This document shows, one piece after another, positions 1 through 9,158 of a stretch of 64,000 nt of DNA. The DNA comes from Butyricicoccus_B sp017886875. Its GTDB lineage: Bacteria > Bacillota > Clostridia > Oscillospirales > Butyricicoccaceae. The position numbers and the translations under genes are program-made. Location of the stretch: positions 310,001-374,000 of the forward strand of contig OZ007036.1 of the NCBI GenBank assembly GCA_963931655.1, given 5' to 3'. The notes beneath the pieces were generated by a model, which worked only from the letters and a program-made list of their open reading frames with translations, ran no database searches and had not been told where the DNA came from. Each line of letters starts with the position of its first letter. Position 1 is the first letter of the stretch.

Positions 1-9
1 ACAATAATG

Positions 10-25
10 TTAGCCGATGTTAACA
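10..25. promoter_or_regulatory. DtxR-type iron box upstream of the repressor gene
   Basis: The bases GTTAGC-N4-GTTAAC lie about 33 bp before the start of the DtxR-family gene. The same pattern, GTTAGC-N4-GYTAAC, occurs twice before the DUF3793-flavodoxin operon at 23.4 kb, and it resembles the known DtxR/IdeR half-site TTAGGTTAG. Autoregulation of the repressor is the likely meaning. The promoter itself lies off the window edge, so its position relative to the box cannot be judged. Confidence 0.55.
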
Positions 26-58
26 AGAGCTTTATATATTGCTAATTTGGGAGGTCTT

Positions 59-427
59 ATGGCAAATATACATGAATCCGGTGAAAATTATCTTGAACTC
101 ATTTTAGATATTTCAAAAACTCAAAGAGAGGTTAGGTCTATAGATATAGCTAGACGTTTAGGCGTTTCAAGAGCATCTGTATCAAAAGCTTTAGGCGTGT
201 TGCGTGAGGCAGGTATGGTTGAGCCAGCATATTATGGTAAAGTTGTGCTTACTGAAGCGGGTGTTGAACGTGCATCAGAGGTTAGAAAAAGACATGATTT
301 ATTATGTCGTTATCTAACAGATGTACTTGGAGTTTCAAAAGATATAGCAGAAGTGGACGCTTGTAGAATGGAGCATATTGTAAGCGAAGAAGTTATGTCC
401 AAAATAAAAGATATATTAAAAAATTAA
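59..427 (+). CDS. DtxR-family iron-dependent transcriptional repressor
   Basis: A 122-residue metalloregulator that binds DNA when loaded with ferrous iron. An N-terminal winged helix-turn-helix (about residues 1-65, with VSRASVSKALGVLREAG as recognition region) is followed by the dimerisation/metal domain. The motif ACRMEH matches the Cys-x-x-Glu-His primary site of DtxR/IdeR and differs from the Glu-x-x-Glu-His site of MntR, pointing to iron. The C-terminal SH3 domain of DtxR is absent, as in many clostridial members. The ATG at 59 follows GGGAGG at 49-54; a longer in-frame start at 17 has no such site. An iron box lies upstream, and identical boxes control the flavodoxin operon at 23.4 kb, so that operon is a probable target. 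Confidence 0.85.
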   Translation: MANIHESGENYLELILDISKTQREVRSIDIARRLGVSRASVSKALGVLREAGMVEPAYYGKVVLTEAGVERASEVRKRHDLLCRYLTDVLGVSKDIAEVDACRMEHIVSEEVMSKIKDILKN

Positions 428-450
428 CGCCGAAATATTCGGCGTTTTTT
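426..450. terminator. Bidirectional intrinsic terminator
   Basis: A 9-bp stem, AACGCCGAA with TTCGGCGTT, has a 3-base loop and T-runs on both sides. It serves the DtxR gene on the plus strand and the convergent GTPase gene on the minus strand. Confidence 0.85.
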
Positions 451-454
451 GTTG

Positions 455-2995
455 TTAATTTTTGAGTTTTTGGATAATTATAGAAAGCTGTTCGTTGACT
501 TGTTCAACTTCCCATTTTAAATCATTTGCACTTAATCTTTCTGCACCATGACCTAAAATTATCATTTGTTCAGTAGCATCTGATGTTGCAACTCTAACTC
601 TATGTTTACGTGATAAATCATAAGAGGCTTTTTCTATATACATATCAGCAGTTTCAGCCTCTTTTGTATATACAACATGAATATTTCCATCTTTTTCTAT
701 ACTACCTATATTACCTTTAACTTTATAAGCATCAAAAACTAAAATAAGATTGCATTTTCTCATTCCTTGGAAGTTGCTTAAAATACGAATTAGTGCAGAA
801 CGTGCAGCAGATAAATCATCTTTTGCAATTTCGTTAAGCTCGTCCCATGCAAAAATTATATTATAACCATCTACAAGCAAATAATCATCAGCTTTTATTC
901 TTGATAGTGTTTCAGTTGAAAGGTCGGTGCGTTTAGGTGTTTTTTTAGAGCTATGAAAAGCATCATAAGAACGGTTTTTTATTTCACCATATGTTTTAAC
1001 AAAGATTTCTTCTATTTCTTTATCAGTTGCATTTGATGTATAGCGTGATTTATGAATAATAGGCTGAGTTTCTTCTGTTTTAGATTTTATTTCTGGGTGT
1101 AAATGTTGATATTTATATACTTCATTCCATTTAACATTAAAGCCTGCACCATGAGAACAAAAAACAGAGTCAGCAGGGTGAACAGTATCATGTTCAGCAT
1201 CATATCCTATTTGTGCTATCACTTTATCAGTGTTATGACATGGATAATAGTCTTTGAGAGTGCAGAAAAGTTTGCCTTTACCTTTTGAATAGGCTGCAAG
1301 TTCAGTAGGATAATTTCGCATAGTTGCAACAGGTGCAGTACCAGTTAGAATAGTATATTCTAAACCAGATTCAGAGGGCTCAAACTCACCATGCATTTTT
1401 TGAATATCAGTCATAGCACGACCAACCATTTCATTAGGCACTTCAAGAGTAAAAGAATAATAAGGCTCTAAAAGTATATTTTCAGCCTGCATAAGTCCTT
1501 GTCTAATTGCACGATATGTAGCTTGTCTAAAATCACCGCCTTCAGTGTGTTTTAGATGTGCTTTACCCGCTATAAGTGTTATTTTAACATCAGTAATAGG
1601 GCTACCAGTAAGCACACCAACATGAGTGGTTTCTAAAATATGAGTTAAAATAAGCCTTTGCCAGTTTATATCTAATGAGTCTGGACTACATTTAGAATCA
1701 ATTTGTATACCTTCTCCAGTTTCGAGTGGTTCTATTAAAAGATGAGTTTCAGCATAATGTCTTAAAGGTTCAAAATGACCAACACCAATAACAGGGTTTT
1801 TAATAGTTTCACGATATACTATATGACCTATGTCAAAGCTTGTGGTTATACCAAAACGCTCATGTAAAAGCTCAGTTAATATTTCAAGCTGAACTTCACC
1901 CATAAGTTGTACATGGATTTCTTTCTCATTCCAAACAACGTGAAGCATAGGGTCTTCTTCTTCAAGCTGTTTTAAATAACCAAGCATAGTATGAGCATCT
2001 GAGTTTTCAGGTATTATAACTCTATAAGTTAGTACAGGCTGTAAAACAGGCGGTTTGGATTTAGACTCTATTCCAAGTCCTTCACCAGATACAGTCATAG
2101 AAAGACCAGTTAATGTGCATACTTGACCTGTATATGCAGTATCTATGGTTTTAAATTTATCACCTGAATATAAACGAATTTGATTTACTTTTTCCTCCCA
2201 ATCTTCGCCTTTTAAAAGTGTGCGGACAGATAGACTTCCACCAGTGATTTTAATATGTGTTAAGCGATTTCCAGCATTATCTCTTGAAATTTTAAATATT
2301 TTAGCACCAAATTCATTTGTATAGTTTGGCTGATAAAAATAATTATTTAAACAGTCAAGTAGAACATCAACACCATTAGCAGATAAAGCTGAACCAAAAA
2401 AGCAAGGGAATAAACCTCTATTTCTTATTAAATCGCATATTTGATTTGTTTTTATAGTATTTGTATTTAAATACTCATCTAAAAGCTCATCTGAACACAT
2501 TGCAATCTGTTCATATAAATTTTCACTTGTAAAATCAATACAATTATCAGAAAAGCGGGATTTTAGTTCATTTAATAGGTTTTCTTTGCCTGCGTTTGGC
2601 AAGTCCATTTTATTTATAAAAATTGCAGTTGGAATTTGATGTTGTTTTAATAAATTCCAAAGGGTTTGGGTATGTCCTTGTATACCATCTGTAGCATTAA
2701 TAACTAAAATGGCACTATCAAGCACTTGCAATGTGCGTTCCATTTCAGCTGAAAAATCTACATGCCCTGGGGTATCAAGTAATGTAAATTCAGTATCTTT
2801 CCAATCAAACATAGCTTGCTTAGAGAATATAGTTATGCCTCTAAGTTTTTCAAGTTCAGCTGTATCTAAAAACGCATTTCCATGGTCAACTCGACCAAGT
2901 GTTTTTAATTTGCCTGAAATATAAAGCATAGCTTCAGATAAAGTTGTTTTTCCTGCGTCAACATGTGCAAGAATACCAATAACAAGTTTTTTCAT
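455..2995 (-). CDS. TetM/EF-G-like ribosomal GTPase fused to a C-terminal NYN (YacP/Rae1-type) nuclease domain
   Basis: 846 residues. The N-terminal GTPase carries GILAHVDAGKTT (P loop), RGITIFS (switch I), DTPGH and NKMD, followed by EF-G domains II-V as in TetM/TetO ribosomal protection proteins. These are normally about 640 residues long. Here about 145 extra residues form an NYN domain with LLVDGYNIIF, LILVFDAY and a TSDATEQ segment, the acidic-residue layout of YacP/Rae1. Rae1 of Bacillus cuts mRNA in the ribosomal A site, so the fusion joins a factor that enters the A site to a probable A-site nuclease. Whether it gives tetracycline resistance, rescues stalled ribosomes or does both is inference. 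ATG at 2995 is chosen because an upstream ATG overlaps the GAGG ribosome site. Confidence 0.85.
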   Translation of the reverse strand: MKKLVIGILAHVDAGKTTLSEAMLYISGKLKTLGRVDHGNAFLDTAELEKLRGITIFSKQAMFDWKDTEFTLLDTPGHVDFSAEMERTLQVLDSAILVINATDGIQGHTQTLWNLLKQHQIPTAIFINKMDLPNAGKENLLNELKSRFSDNCIDFTSENLYEQIAMCSDELLDEYLNTNTIKTNQICDLIRNRGLFPCFFGSALSANGVDVLLDCLNNYFYQPNYTNEFGAKIFKISRDNAGNRLTHIKITGGSLSVRTLLKGEDWEEKVNQIRLYSGDKFKTIDTAYTGQVCTLTGLSMTVSGEGLGIESKSKPPVLQPVLTYRVIIPENSDAHTMLGYLKQLEEEDPMLHVVWNEKEIHVQLMGEVQLEILTELLHERFGITTSFDIGHIVYRETIKNPVIGVGHFEPLRHYAETHLLIEPLETGEGIQIDSKCSPDSLDINWQRLILTHILETTHVGVLTGSPITDVKITLIAGKAHLKHTEGGDFRQATYRAIRQGLMQAENILLEPYYSFTLEVPNEMVGRAMTDIQKMHGEFEPSESGLEYTILTGTAPVATMRNYPTELAAYSKGKGKLFCTLKDYYPCHNTDKVIAQIGYDAEHDTVHPADSVFCSHGAGFNVKWNEVYKYQHLHPEIKSKTEETQPIIHKSRYTSNATDKEIEEIFVKTYGEIKNRSYDAFHSSKKTPKRTDLSTETLSRIKADDYLLVDGYNIIFAWDELNEIAKDDLSAARSALIRILSNFQGMRKCNLILVFDAYKVKGNIGSIEKDGNIHVVYTKEAETADMYIEKASYDLSRKHRVRVATSDATEQMIILGHGAERLSANDLKWEVEQVNEQLSIIIQKLKN

Positions 2996-3043
2996 AGGTA
3001 ATAAAAACCTCATTTTTTATAATATGATAATATTATAATATAT

Positions 3044-3079
3044 ATTAAAAAAACGGTCAAACAATGGGGTTTGACCGTT
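3044..3079 (-). terminator. Intrinsic terminator of the DUF2798 gene
   Basis: A perfect 11-bp stem, AACGGTCAAAC with GTTTGACCGTT, is followed on the minus strand by a run of seven T. It separates the DUF2798 gene from the GTPase gene downstream of it. Confidence 0.85.
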
Positions 3080-3085
3080 GCAGTT

Positions 3086-3577
3086 TTAAACATGTGCATG
3101 TTCGTTTGTATGCTCATTAGAATTAGCAAGTTGTTTTTTAAAAATTGTGCGAAAAATTAAACGAGCAAGTGGACCACAATAACACATTTGCCAAATTAAA
3201 GCCATTGGCATATTACAACCAAATGTATGTATCCAAGTGCCAAAACTAGGTTCTTTAAATAAAATAGTTGCAATAAGGCTCATTACAGGACACATAATAC
3301 AAACAATCATAAGAGAAATTGCATAAGTGATAAATTGAGGTCTGTCAGTAGGTCGCATAAAAGAAAATGCAAGACGAGTTGCAAGTTTTTCTACAACAAA
3401 AAATTCTAAAATAAATGCAACAGGCACCATAATAGGCATTTCATGCAGTGCCATTAAAAATGTCTGATTAGTAACTCCTCCTGTATTTAAAGCTACATTG
3501 TAAACTATCATACCATATACCATAATTACAGCCATGATAATTGTGAATATAACATTTTGAAACTTGTTTCTTGGCAT
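3086..3577 (-). CDS. DUF2798 family membrane protein
   Basis: A 163-residue integral membrane protein with four predicted helices arranged as two DUF2798 repeats of about 70 residues. Each repeat has a polar start and a conserved MxxxHExP-like segment (ALHEMPIMVPVAF in the first). The function of the family is unknown. The start follows AGGAG with good spacing. Upstream on the same strand lies a leader containing a strong hairpin with a T-run, so expression may be attenuated. The gene appears to stand alone, with its own terminator. Confidence 0.75.
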   Translation of the reverse strand: MPRNKFQNVIFTIIMAVIMVYGMIVYNVALNTGGVTNQTFLMALHEMPIMVPVAFILEFFVVEKLATRLAFSFMRPTDRPQFITYAISLMIVCIMCPVMSLIATILFKEPSFGTWIHTFGCNMPMALIWQMCYCGPLARLIFRTIFKKQLANSNEHTNEHAHV

Positions 3578-3632
3578 TTTTGATTAAACTCCTTTTTCTA
3601 ATAAAAGTATTGTAACTGTTGTGATATTCGCA

Positions 3633-3711
3633 CAAAAAAAGAAGTAGCAAAACTTTCGCCTCGCTACTTCTATTCACTGCGACTACCATCTGTTTGTAAT
3701 TATAGCATATT
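3633..3711 (-). promoter_or_regulatory. Leader with -10 element, short reading frame and terminator-like hairpin before the DUF2798 gene
   Basis: Reading the minus strand, a TATAAT at about 3711-3703 precedes a short leader. This holds a hairpin, GAAGTAGC paired with GCTACTTC (3641-3670), followed at once by seven T. A terminator inside a 5' leader suggests attenuation or a riboswitch-like control. A short frame opening with ATG just after the -10 runs through the hairpin. I do not recognise a known riboswitch class, and no clear -35 is seen. Confidence 0.45.
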
Positions 3712-3965
3712 GTTTATATGCTTCGTAATAGAAAAAATAATAGCATAATAAATAAAATTTAAAGTTTAAAAGCTTGATAAATTATAAAAATCTAATAATA
3801 TTAATATTTATTATTAAGCAGTAAATAATTAAAATTTAAATAGGTCTATCATTTAATATTCTTGTGTTAAAATAATATAAATGCTAAAATAAATATAATT
3901 AAAATAATATTAAATAGTAATAATCAACACTTTTATTTTAAATGAAATAAAGAGGAGCTTAATAA
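3712..3965. other. AT-rich intergenic stretch, no gene seen
   Basis: About 250 bp made almost wholly of A and T in short runs, between the divergent DUF2798 leader and rlmD. It must hold the promoter of the methyltransferase gene, but several TATAAT-like sequences compete and none has a convincing -35. Confidence 0.5.
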
Positions 3966-5597
3966 ATGTCATTACAGAAAAACAAGATATATAGAACAGA
4001 ATTTACTGGATATACAGCAGAAGGTGCTGCAGTTGCTAAAATAAATGGTATGACTGTATTTGTTTCAGGTGGTGCAGTAGGTGACCAATGTGATGTTAAA
4101 ATAATAAAAGTAGGTAAAAAATTAGCTTTTGGCAAAATAGAGAAAATTATTATTCCATCTAAACATAGAATTAAACCTGTTTGTATACATGCTGGTAAAT
4201 GTGGCGGCTGTTCATATCAACATATAACTTATGAGGAAGAATTAAATGCTAAAAAACAAAAAGTAGCTGATGCACTTTCAAGAATAGGTGGTTTTAAAAA
4301 TCTTGATATAAAAATAACAGGTGCAGATGAAACTATGCACTATAGAAATAAAGCTCAATTTCCAGTAGGTGAACAAAATGGTGTGCCATATACTGGATTT
4401 TATCGCTCAAGAAGTCATGATATAGTTCGTGCAGATAAATGCTTTATTGTTAAAGAAATTGCAAATGATATAGCAAAATGTATTTGTAACTGGATGGAGA
4501 AATTTAAAATTCCTGCATATGATGAAAATAAAAAAACTGGTCTTATTCGTCATATTTATATTAGAACAGGTGAAATAAGCAAAGAAGTTCAAGTTTGTTT
4601 GATAACTGCACGTAATAAAATACCAAACATAGAAGATTTAATAGATAATCTTACAAAATCTTTTGAGCAAATAACAAGTATAGTTCAAAATATAAACAAA
4701 AGAACAGATAATGTAATTTTAGGAGATAAAACTATTACTCTTTGGGGAGATGATTATTTACAAGATACACTTTGTTCAAATGTATTTAAATTATCACCTC
4801 ATGCATTTTATCAAGTAAATCATGCTCAAACAGAAAAGTTATACGGTTTTGCATTAGAATATGCTAATCTTACAGGAAAAGAAAATGTTATAGATTTATA
4901 TTGTGGAGCAGGGACAATAACACTTGCACTTGCAGCTCATGCAAAAAATGTTATTGGTGTTGAAATTGTTCCAGAGGCAATAGAAAATGCAAAAGCAAAT
5001 GCAAAAATAAACGGTATAGAAAATATAGAATTTATTTGCGCTGATGCAGGTCAAGCAGCTTTAATGCTTGCACAACGTGGAACAAAACCAGATGTACTTA
5101 CGGTAGACCCACCAAGAAAAGGGCTTAATGAACAAGCAATAGAAGCTATATTACAAATGAACCCAGAAAAAATAGTTTATATTTCATGTGACCCAGCGAC
5201 TTTAGCCAGAGATTGCAAGTTGTTATGTAATGATAATTATAAAATTGAAAAAGTTATGGCAGTTGATTTATTCCCTAGAACTTATCATGTTGAGACTGTA
5301 TGCCTTTTGTCCAAACTTCAAACAAAGCAACATATAGAGGTAGATTTGAATTTAGATGAGTTTGATTTGACTTCTGCTGAAAGTAAAGCAACTTATGATG
5401 AAATCAAGGCTTATATTATGGATAAGTTTGGATTGAAAGTTTCTAGCTTGTATATAGCTCAGATTAAAGATAAGTATGGTCTTAGAGAACACGAAAATTA
5501 TAATAAAGCAAAGTTTGAAAATAATAAAGTGCCAAACTGCCCACCAGAAAAGGAAAAGGTAATTATAGAGGCACTGAAACATTTTCAGATGATTTAA
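3966..5597 (+). CDS. rlmD: 23S rRNA (uracil-5-)-methyltransferase, RlmD/RumA family
   Basis: 543 residues. An N-terminal TRAM RNA-binding domain (about 1-60) is followed by the iron-sulfur cysteines CIHAGKCGGC, a central RNA-binding part, and the SAM fold with DLYCGAGTITLALA. The catalytic Cys lies in VYISCDPATLARD. It makes 5-methyluridine in 23S rRNA; Gram-positive homologues often methylate two sites. Classical RumA is about 450 residues. The extra roughly 85 residues after the methyltransferase fold form a tail that I recall as common in clostridial homologues, so it is not a unique fusion. The start follows AGAGGAG. A bidirectional terminator lies just downstream. Confidence 0.92.
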   Translation: MSLQKNKIYRTEFTGYTAEGAAVAKINGMTVFVSGGAVGDQCDVKIIKVGKKLAFGKIEKIIIPSKHRIKPVCIHAGKCGGCSYQHITYEEELNAKKQKVADALSRIGGFKNLDIKITGADETMHYRNKAQFPVGEQNGVPYTGFYRSRSHDIVRADKCFIVKEIANDIAKCICNWMEKFKIPAYDENKKTGLIRHIYIRTGEISKEVQVCLITARNKIPNIEDLIDNLTKSFEQITSIVQNINKRTDNVILGDKTITLWGDDYLQDTLCSNVFKLSPHAFYQVNHAQTEKLYGFALEYANLTGKENVIDLYCGAGTITLALAAHAKNVIGVEIVPEAIENAKANAKINGIENIEFICADAGQAALMLAQRGTKPDVLTVDPPRKGLNEQAIEAILQMNPEKIVYISCDPATLARDCKLLCNDNYKIEKVMAVDLFPRTYHVETVCLLSKLQTKQHIEVDLNLDEFDLTSAESKATYDEIKAYIMDKFGLKVSSLYIAQIKDKYGLREHENYNKAKFENNKVPNCPPEKEKVIIEALKHFQMI

Positions 5598-5624
5598 ATA
5601 AAAAGAATTTAGTTTGTATAATGC

Positions 5625-5666
5625 AAAAATCGAGGAGTAAATATTGTACTTGCTCCTCGATTTTTT
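5625..5666. terminator. Bidirectional intrinsic terminator
   Basis: AAAAATCGAGGAG pairs with CTCCTCGATTTTT, giving A- and T-tails on both strands. It ends rlmD on the plus strand and the BlaR1-like gene on the minus strand. Confidence 0.9.
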
Positions 5667-5682
5667 AATGTTATTTTATTGT

Positions 5683-6846
5683 TTAATCAAGCATTATATA
5701 TGCACACTTATTACATCTATAAGCATTATAATATTCTATTAACTCATTTCCATTTTCATCTTTTGTATGTTTTAGATATGTTCCAGATGTGTAATTATGT
5801 TTACATGATTCATAAGTTTTAATATTATTTTGTATGTATATTTGACCTGTTTGGTCGATGAACTTAGCATAATTTAAAAGTGGAAACTTAGATGTTAATA
5901 TAGTATTGTCTGAAGATTGGTATACAAAAGATGTTGATAAAGCTATAAATAGGATACAAAAATAAAAAATATAGGATATAAAAAAAGATTTTATCTTTTT
6001 ATTCATAATAAATTCAAGTCTTTGTTTTATAAAAAATTTATTACTTTTACTATTTAATGAAGATGTATAGCAATAGTATTTATTGTTTTTTAATGCAGAG
6101 TTTATTATACAGTATCCATATTTTTTGCATTGTTCAATGTTAAAGTTTTTTATTACAGCTTCATCGCAAGCAAATTCAGATGCTTTTTCTAAATATACAT
6201 TTAAGAAATAAACAAATGGGTTAAACCAATATATGCTAATAGCAATATGTGTTATAAAACGAATAAAACAGTCATTCATTTTGATATGATTTAATTCATG
6301 ATATAATATCATATAAATTTCTTCTTTATCAAAAGTACATGGTAAAATAATTACCGGTTTAAAGATACCAAATGTAAAAGGAGTTACTTTAAAAGGTGTA
6401 ACATAAACTTTTATTTTTCTTTTTATATTAAGCTCATATAAGCATTTATTAAAAATTTTTAAGATATCACCTTCTATTGGTTGTTTAAGCAAAGATTTAA
6501 TTTTTATTTGAGTTTTTAAATACTTTTTCATATTGTAAACAAGCATTATAATACAAATGAAAATCCAGATATAAAAAAATAACTGCTTATATTTTGTACT
6601 GAAATTATTTATAATTGATTGCTGTATATAAAATGTGTTTTCTTTATACTGGAATATAGGAAATTTTATAAATAATTTTAAAACATAAGGTTTTACATGA
6701 TAGATTGGTAAAAACAATAAGAATAAGCATGTTTTTAAAATAAAATATCTTTGCTTTTGTGTAAATAAGTCTTTTTTAAATTTTTCTAATATTATAAACA
6801 ACAAAAAAAGAATACTGCTAGTAAATGCCATTATATTCATATACAA
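5683..6846 (-). CDS. BlaR1/MecR1-like M56 family membrane metallopeptidase
   Basis: 387 residues. Several N-terminal membrane helices are followed by the zinc peptidase motif in LYHELNHIKMND (HExxH) and a further helix near residue 295. The extracytoplasmic tail has no penicillin-binding sensor domain and ends with a Cys-rich pair (ESCKH and RCNKC) that could bind zinc. It lies 2 bp after the BlaI-like repressor gene, so it is the likely protease that inactivates that repressor when a cell-wall stress is sensed. The linked ABC transporter suggests that the stress is an antimicrobial peptide; this is inference. Confidence 0.85.
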   Translation of the reverse strand: MYMNIMAFTSSILFLLFIILEKFKKDLFTQKQRYFILKTCLFLLFLPIYHVKPYVLKLFIKFPIFQYKENTFYIQQSIINNFSTKYKQLFFYIWIFICIIMLVYNMKKYLKTQIKIKSLLKQPIEGDILKIFNKCLYELNIKRKIKVYVTPFKVTPFTFGIFKPVIILPCTFDKEEIYMILYHELNHIKMNDCFIRFITHIAISIYWFNPFVYFLNVYLEKASEFACDEAVIKNFNIEQCKKYGYCIINSALKNNKYYCYTSSLNSKSNKFFIKQRLEFIMNKKIKSFFISYIFYFCILFIALSTSFVYQSSDNTILTSKFPLLNYAKFIDQTGQIYIQNNIKTYESCKHNYTSGTYLKHTKDENGNELIEYYNAYRCNKCAYIMLD

Positions 6847-6848
6847 TA

Positions 6849-7211
6849 TTAATGCTCTTTATTATCAAGATAAGCAGTCATTTCAGCTATATCATTTTCG
6901 TTTAAATCATCACCAGAAGATAATGCACAAATGAACTTTTCAAGAGAACCATCATATAATGTGTCTAATATCATCTTAGCTTTTAAATGTTCAAGTTGCT
7001 CTTTATTATATTGATAATAATATTTTCTACCTTTTTTAATTAATAGTCCTTTTTCAGACATTCTGGTTAAATAAGTGTTTATTGTCTGCCTTTTATGTTC
7101 TTTACCTATTTCATTAAAATATTCCCAAACATCAGCACCAGACAACATATGATTAGTATTCCAAAATAAATTCATAATTTCTTGTTCAATGCTTGATAAT
7201 GTAAATTTCAT
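6849..7211 (-). CDS. BlaI/MecI/CopY family transcriptional repressor
   Basis: A 120-residue winged-helix repressor. The N-terminal HTH region has IEQEIMNLFWNTNHMLSGA and QTINTYLTRMSEKGLL, followed by a dimerisation tail. Family members bind TACA/TGTA-type dyads and are cleaved after activation of a BlaR1 partner, which is encoded directly downstream. ATG at 7211 is preferred over an earlier in-frame ATG because GGAGG lies between the two with 10-bp spacing. It is probably co-regulated with the upstream ABC transporter genes on the same strand, 80 bp away. Confidence 0.88.
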   Translation of the reverse strand: MKFTLSSIEQEIMNLFWNTNHMLSGADVWEYFNEIGKEHKRQTINTYLTRMSEKGLLIKKGRKYYYQYNKEQLEHLKAKMILDTLYDGSLEKFICALSSGDDLNENDIAEMTAYLDNKEH

Positions 7212-7291
7212 AATATATAAACCTCCATATTTGTTCATTTAAAATACTAATATAATTATCAAGCAATATCAATTATTTTTATAAAAATTTT

Positions 7292-7954
7292 TTAGTTTAT
7301 AAATATTCCATCTTGCATCACTAAAAATCTAGAACTATATGATAATAAATCCCTATCATGTGTTACCATAATAATTGTAATGCCTTGTTTATTAAGCTCT
7401 TTAAGTAAAGACATTATTTCTAGCCCTGTATTATAGTCTAAATTTCCTGTTGGTTCATCTGCTAATATGATTTTTGGATTGTTTGATATTGCTCTAGCTA
7501 TCGCAATTCTTTGTTGCTCACCACCAGAAAGTTCAGATGGATATGAATTAGCTTTTTTAGATAATCCAACACGAGATATTAAAGATTTTGCATTTTTTTG
7601 ACGTTCTAACTTTGAAATACCAGCATATCCTTGAATAAGCTGTATATTATCTAAGCAATTCAGCTCATTAATAAGATTAAATGACTGATAAATATAGCCA
7701 ATTTGATTAAGTCTTGTTTTTGCAAGTTGTTTTTTGTTTATCTGTTTGATGTTTTGACCATATAAAAAATAATCTCCACTATCAAAATCATCAATTAAAC
7801 CAATTATATTTAACAATGATGATTTTCCACAACCTGAACGTCCAGTAATCATTAAAAATTCACCAGATTTTATATTTAATGAAATATTATTAAGTGCATA
7901 AAATTTGTGTTTACCGTTTTTGTATATTTTACTCAAATTTTTAATTTCAATCAT
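7292..7954 (-). CDS. ABC transporter ATP-binding protein, MacB/LolD type
   Basis: A 220-residue nucleotide-binding subunit with Walker A GRSGCGKSS, Q-loop YIYQSFN, signature LSGGEQQR, Walker B ILADEPTGNLD and the H-loop in MVTHDRD. MacB/LolD/FtsE-type ATPases pair with FtsX-fold permeases that act by mechanotransmission and do not carry solute through the membrane. It sits 14 bp after the second permease gene. The start at 7954 gives the canonical beginning MIEIKNLSKIY; the open frame extends further upstream but overlaps the permease gene. Confidence 0.9.
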   Translation of the reverse strand: MIEIKNLSKIYKNGKHKFYALNNISLNIKSGEFLMITGRSGCGKSSLLNIIGLIDDFDSGDYFLYGQNIKQINKKQLAKTRLNQIGYIYQSFNLINELNCLDNIQLIQGYAGISKLERQKNAKSLISRVGLSKKANSYPSELSGGEQQRIAIARAISNNPKIILADEPTGNLDYNTGLEIMSLLKELNKQGITIIMVTHDRDLLSYSSRFLVMQDGIFIN

Positions 7955-7968
7955 TGTTATCACTCTTT

Positions 7969-9156
7969 CTATAAATCTTTCAGGCATTTTATTGGAGACA
8001 TATATTTTAATTTCTGAGATAGTATTGTACATATTAAAGTACTGAGTAAAATAGAAGCAATAGCACAAATTATCATTGAATAAATAGAGTAAGTGTTTTT
8101 TACACCAACACCATCAAATATAGGAAGAAATGGTATACTTAATAGATTACCAATAAGTGTGCTAACTATAACTATAAAAAATATTTCTAAAAATATTTCT
8201 AGTCTAAGTTGATTATAACTTGCACCACATAAAAAAGAAATTGCAATCTCTTTTTTACGTTTATTCATAAAAATCAATAAAAGTCCAATTAAACTAAATG
8301 TTATAATTAAAAAAATAAAGCTTAATACAAAATTTATAACTTTAGATAATTCAATATTGCGACTTAATATACTTTGTGCTTCTCCAATATAATTTCTTAC
8401 CTCATATGAAGTATTTGTATATTTGTTATTTAGATATGATTGAATATTTTGAGCTATTGCAACAATATCATTTTTATTTTTATTATTAAAAGGCAAAGTA
8501 ATGTAATCTCTACAATTTAAATCTTTTAAATCTTGTATAGTAGAGTAGGGAAATATTATATAATTATCTAATGAATCAAATTCTACACCATTTGATGTAT
8601 ATTTTATATCAGAAAGCAAATTTTTAAAATTACAATTTATATTATCTAAAATAATAAAATCTGAAATTCTAATATTAAATAGTGTATTTTTTTTATCATC
8701 AAAGTATTTTTTTATATTTTTATCTTTAAATTTATAATTTTCATTTAGTATTTTATTAGCATATTTTCCTATCAAAACACTTTTATTAAATTCATTACTT
8801 CCTGTAAGCTCATAATAGAACGCTTCATTTGCAAATAAAATAGAAAAATTTTCTTTATAATCTTCAACATAAGAGTATTGTTTATAAAATGATATAGGAT
8901 AAAAATTATTTTTTATATATTCTAAATCCTCTGAGTTAATGTTATCATTAACATTGTCAGTAATTTGTGTTGATATTGTTAAATATTTGAAAGAAAAAAG
9001 TTCTTCTAAGTCGTTAAATTGTTTATTAAAACTTAAAATTATGTTTATAGATATTGAAAGCATACATACACCAATAATAACTTGAATAATAATTGGAAAA
9101 TATTTTTTTATATTTCTTTTAATACGTTTTTCAGCTCTTTCAAATAAATAAATCAT
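7969..9156 (-). CDS. FtsX-like ABC transporter permease
   Basis: 395 residues with the MacB layout: one N-terminal helix (about 18-40), a large extracytoplasmic domain rich in Asn, Lys and Ile, and three C-terminal helices after residue 270 with the FtsX signature FLCGASYNQLRLEIFLE. Its initiation region overlaps the end of the preceding permease gene and AGAGG precedes the ATG. It is probably one half of a heterodimeric permease. Confidence 0.85.
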   Translation of the reverse strand: MIYLFERAEKRIKRNIKKYFPIIIQVIIGVCMLSISINIILSFNKQFNDLEELFSFKYLTISTQITDNVNDNINSEDLEYIKNNFYPISFYKQYSYVEDYKENFSILFANEAFYYELTGSNEFNKSVLIGKYANKILNENYKFKDKNIKKYFDDKKNTLFNIRISDFIILDNINCNFKNLLSDIKYTSNGVEFDSLDNYIIFPYSTIQDLKDLNCRDYITLPFNNKNKNDIVAIAQNIQSYLNNKYTNTSYEVRNYIGEAQSILSRNIELSKVINFVLSFIFLIITFSLIGLLLIFMNKRKKEIAISFLCGASYNQLRLEIFLEIFFIVIVSTLIGNLLSIPFLPIFDGVGVKNTYSIYSMIICAIASILLSTLICTILSQKLKYMSPIKCLKDL

Positions 9157-9158
9157 AT

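Noticed and set aside
455..2995. Plain acquired tetracycline resistance gene (tetM-like)
   Set aside because: The protein is about 200 residues longer, has an NYN domain, shows the base composition of the surrounding chromosome and has no mobile-element flanks.
3966..5597. Novel fusion at the C-terminus of RlmD
   Set aside because: The extra tail is, as I recall, common in clostridial RlmD homologues and is not specific to this genome.
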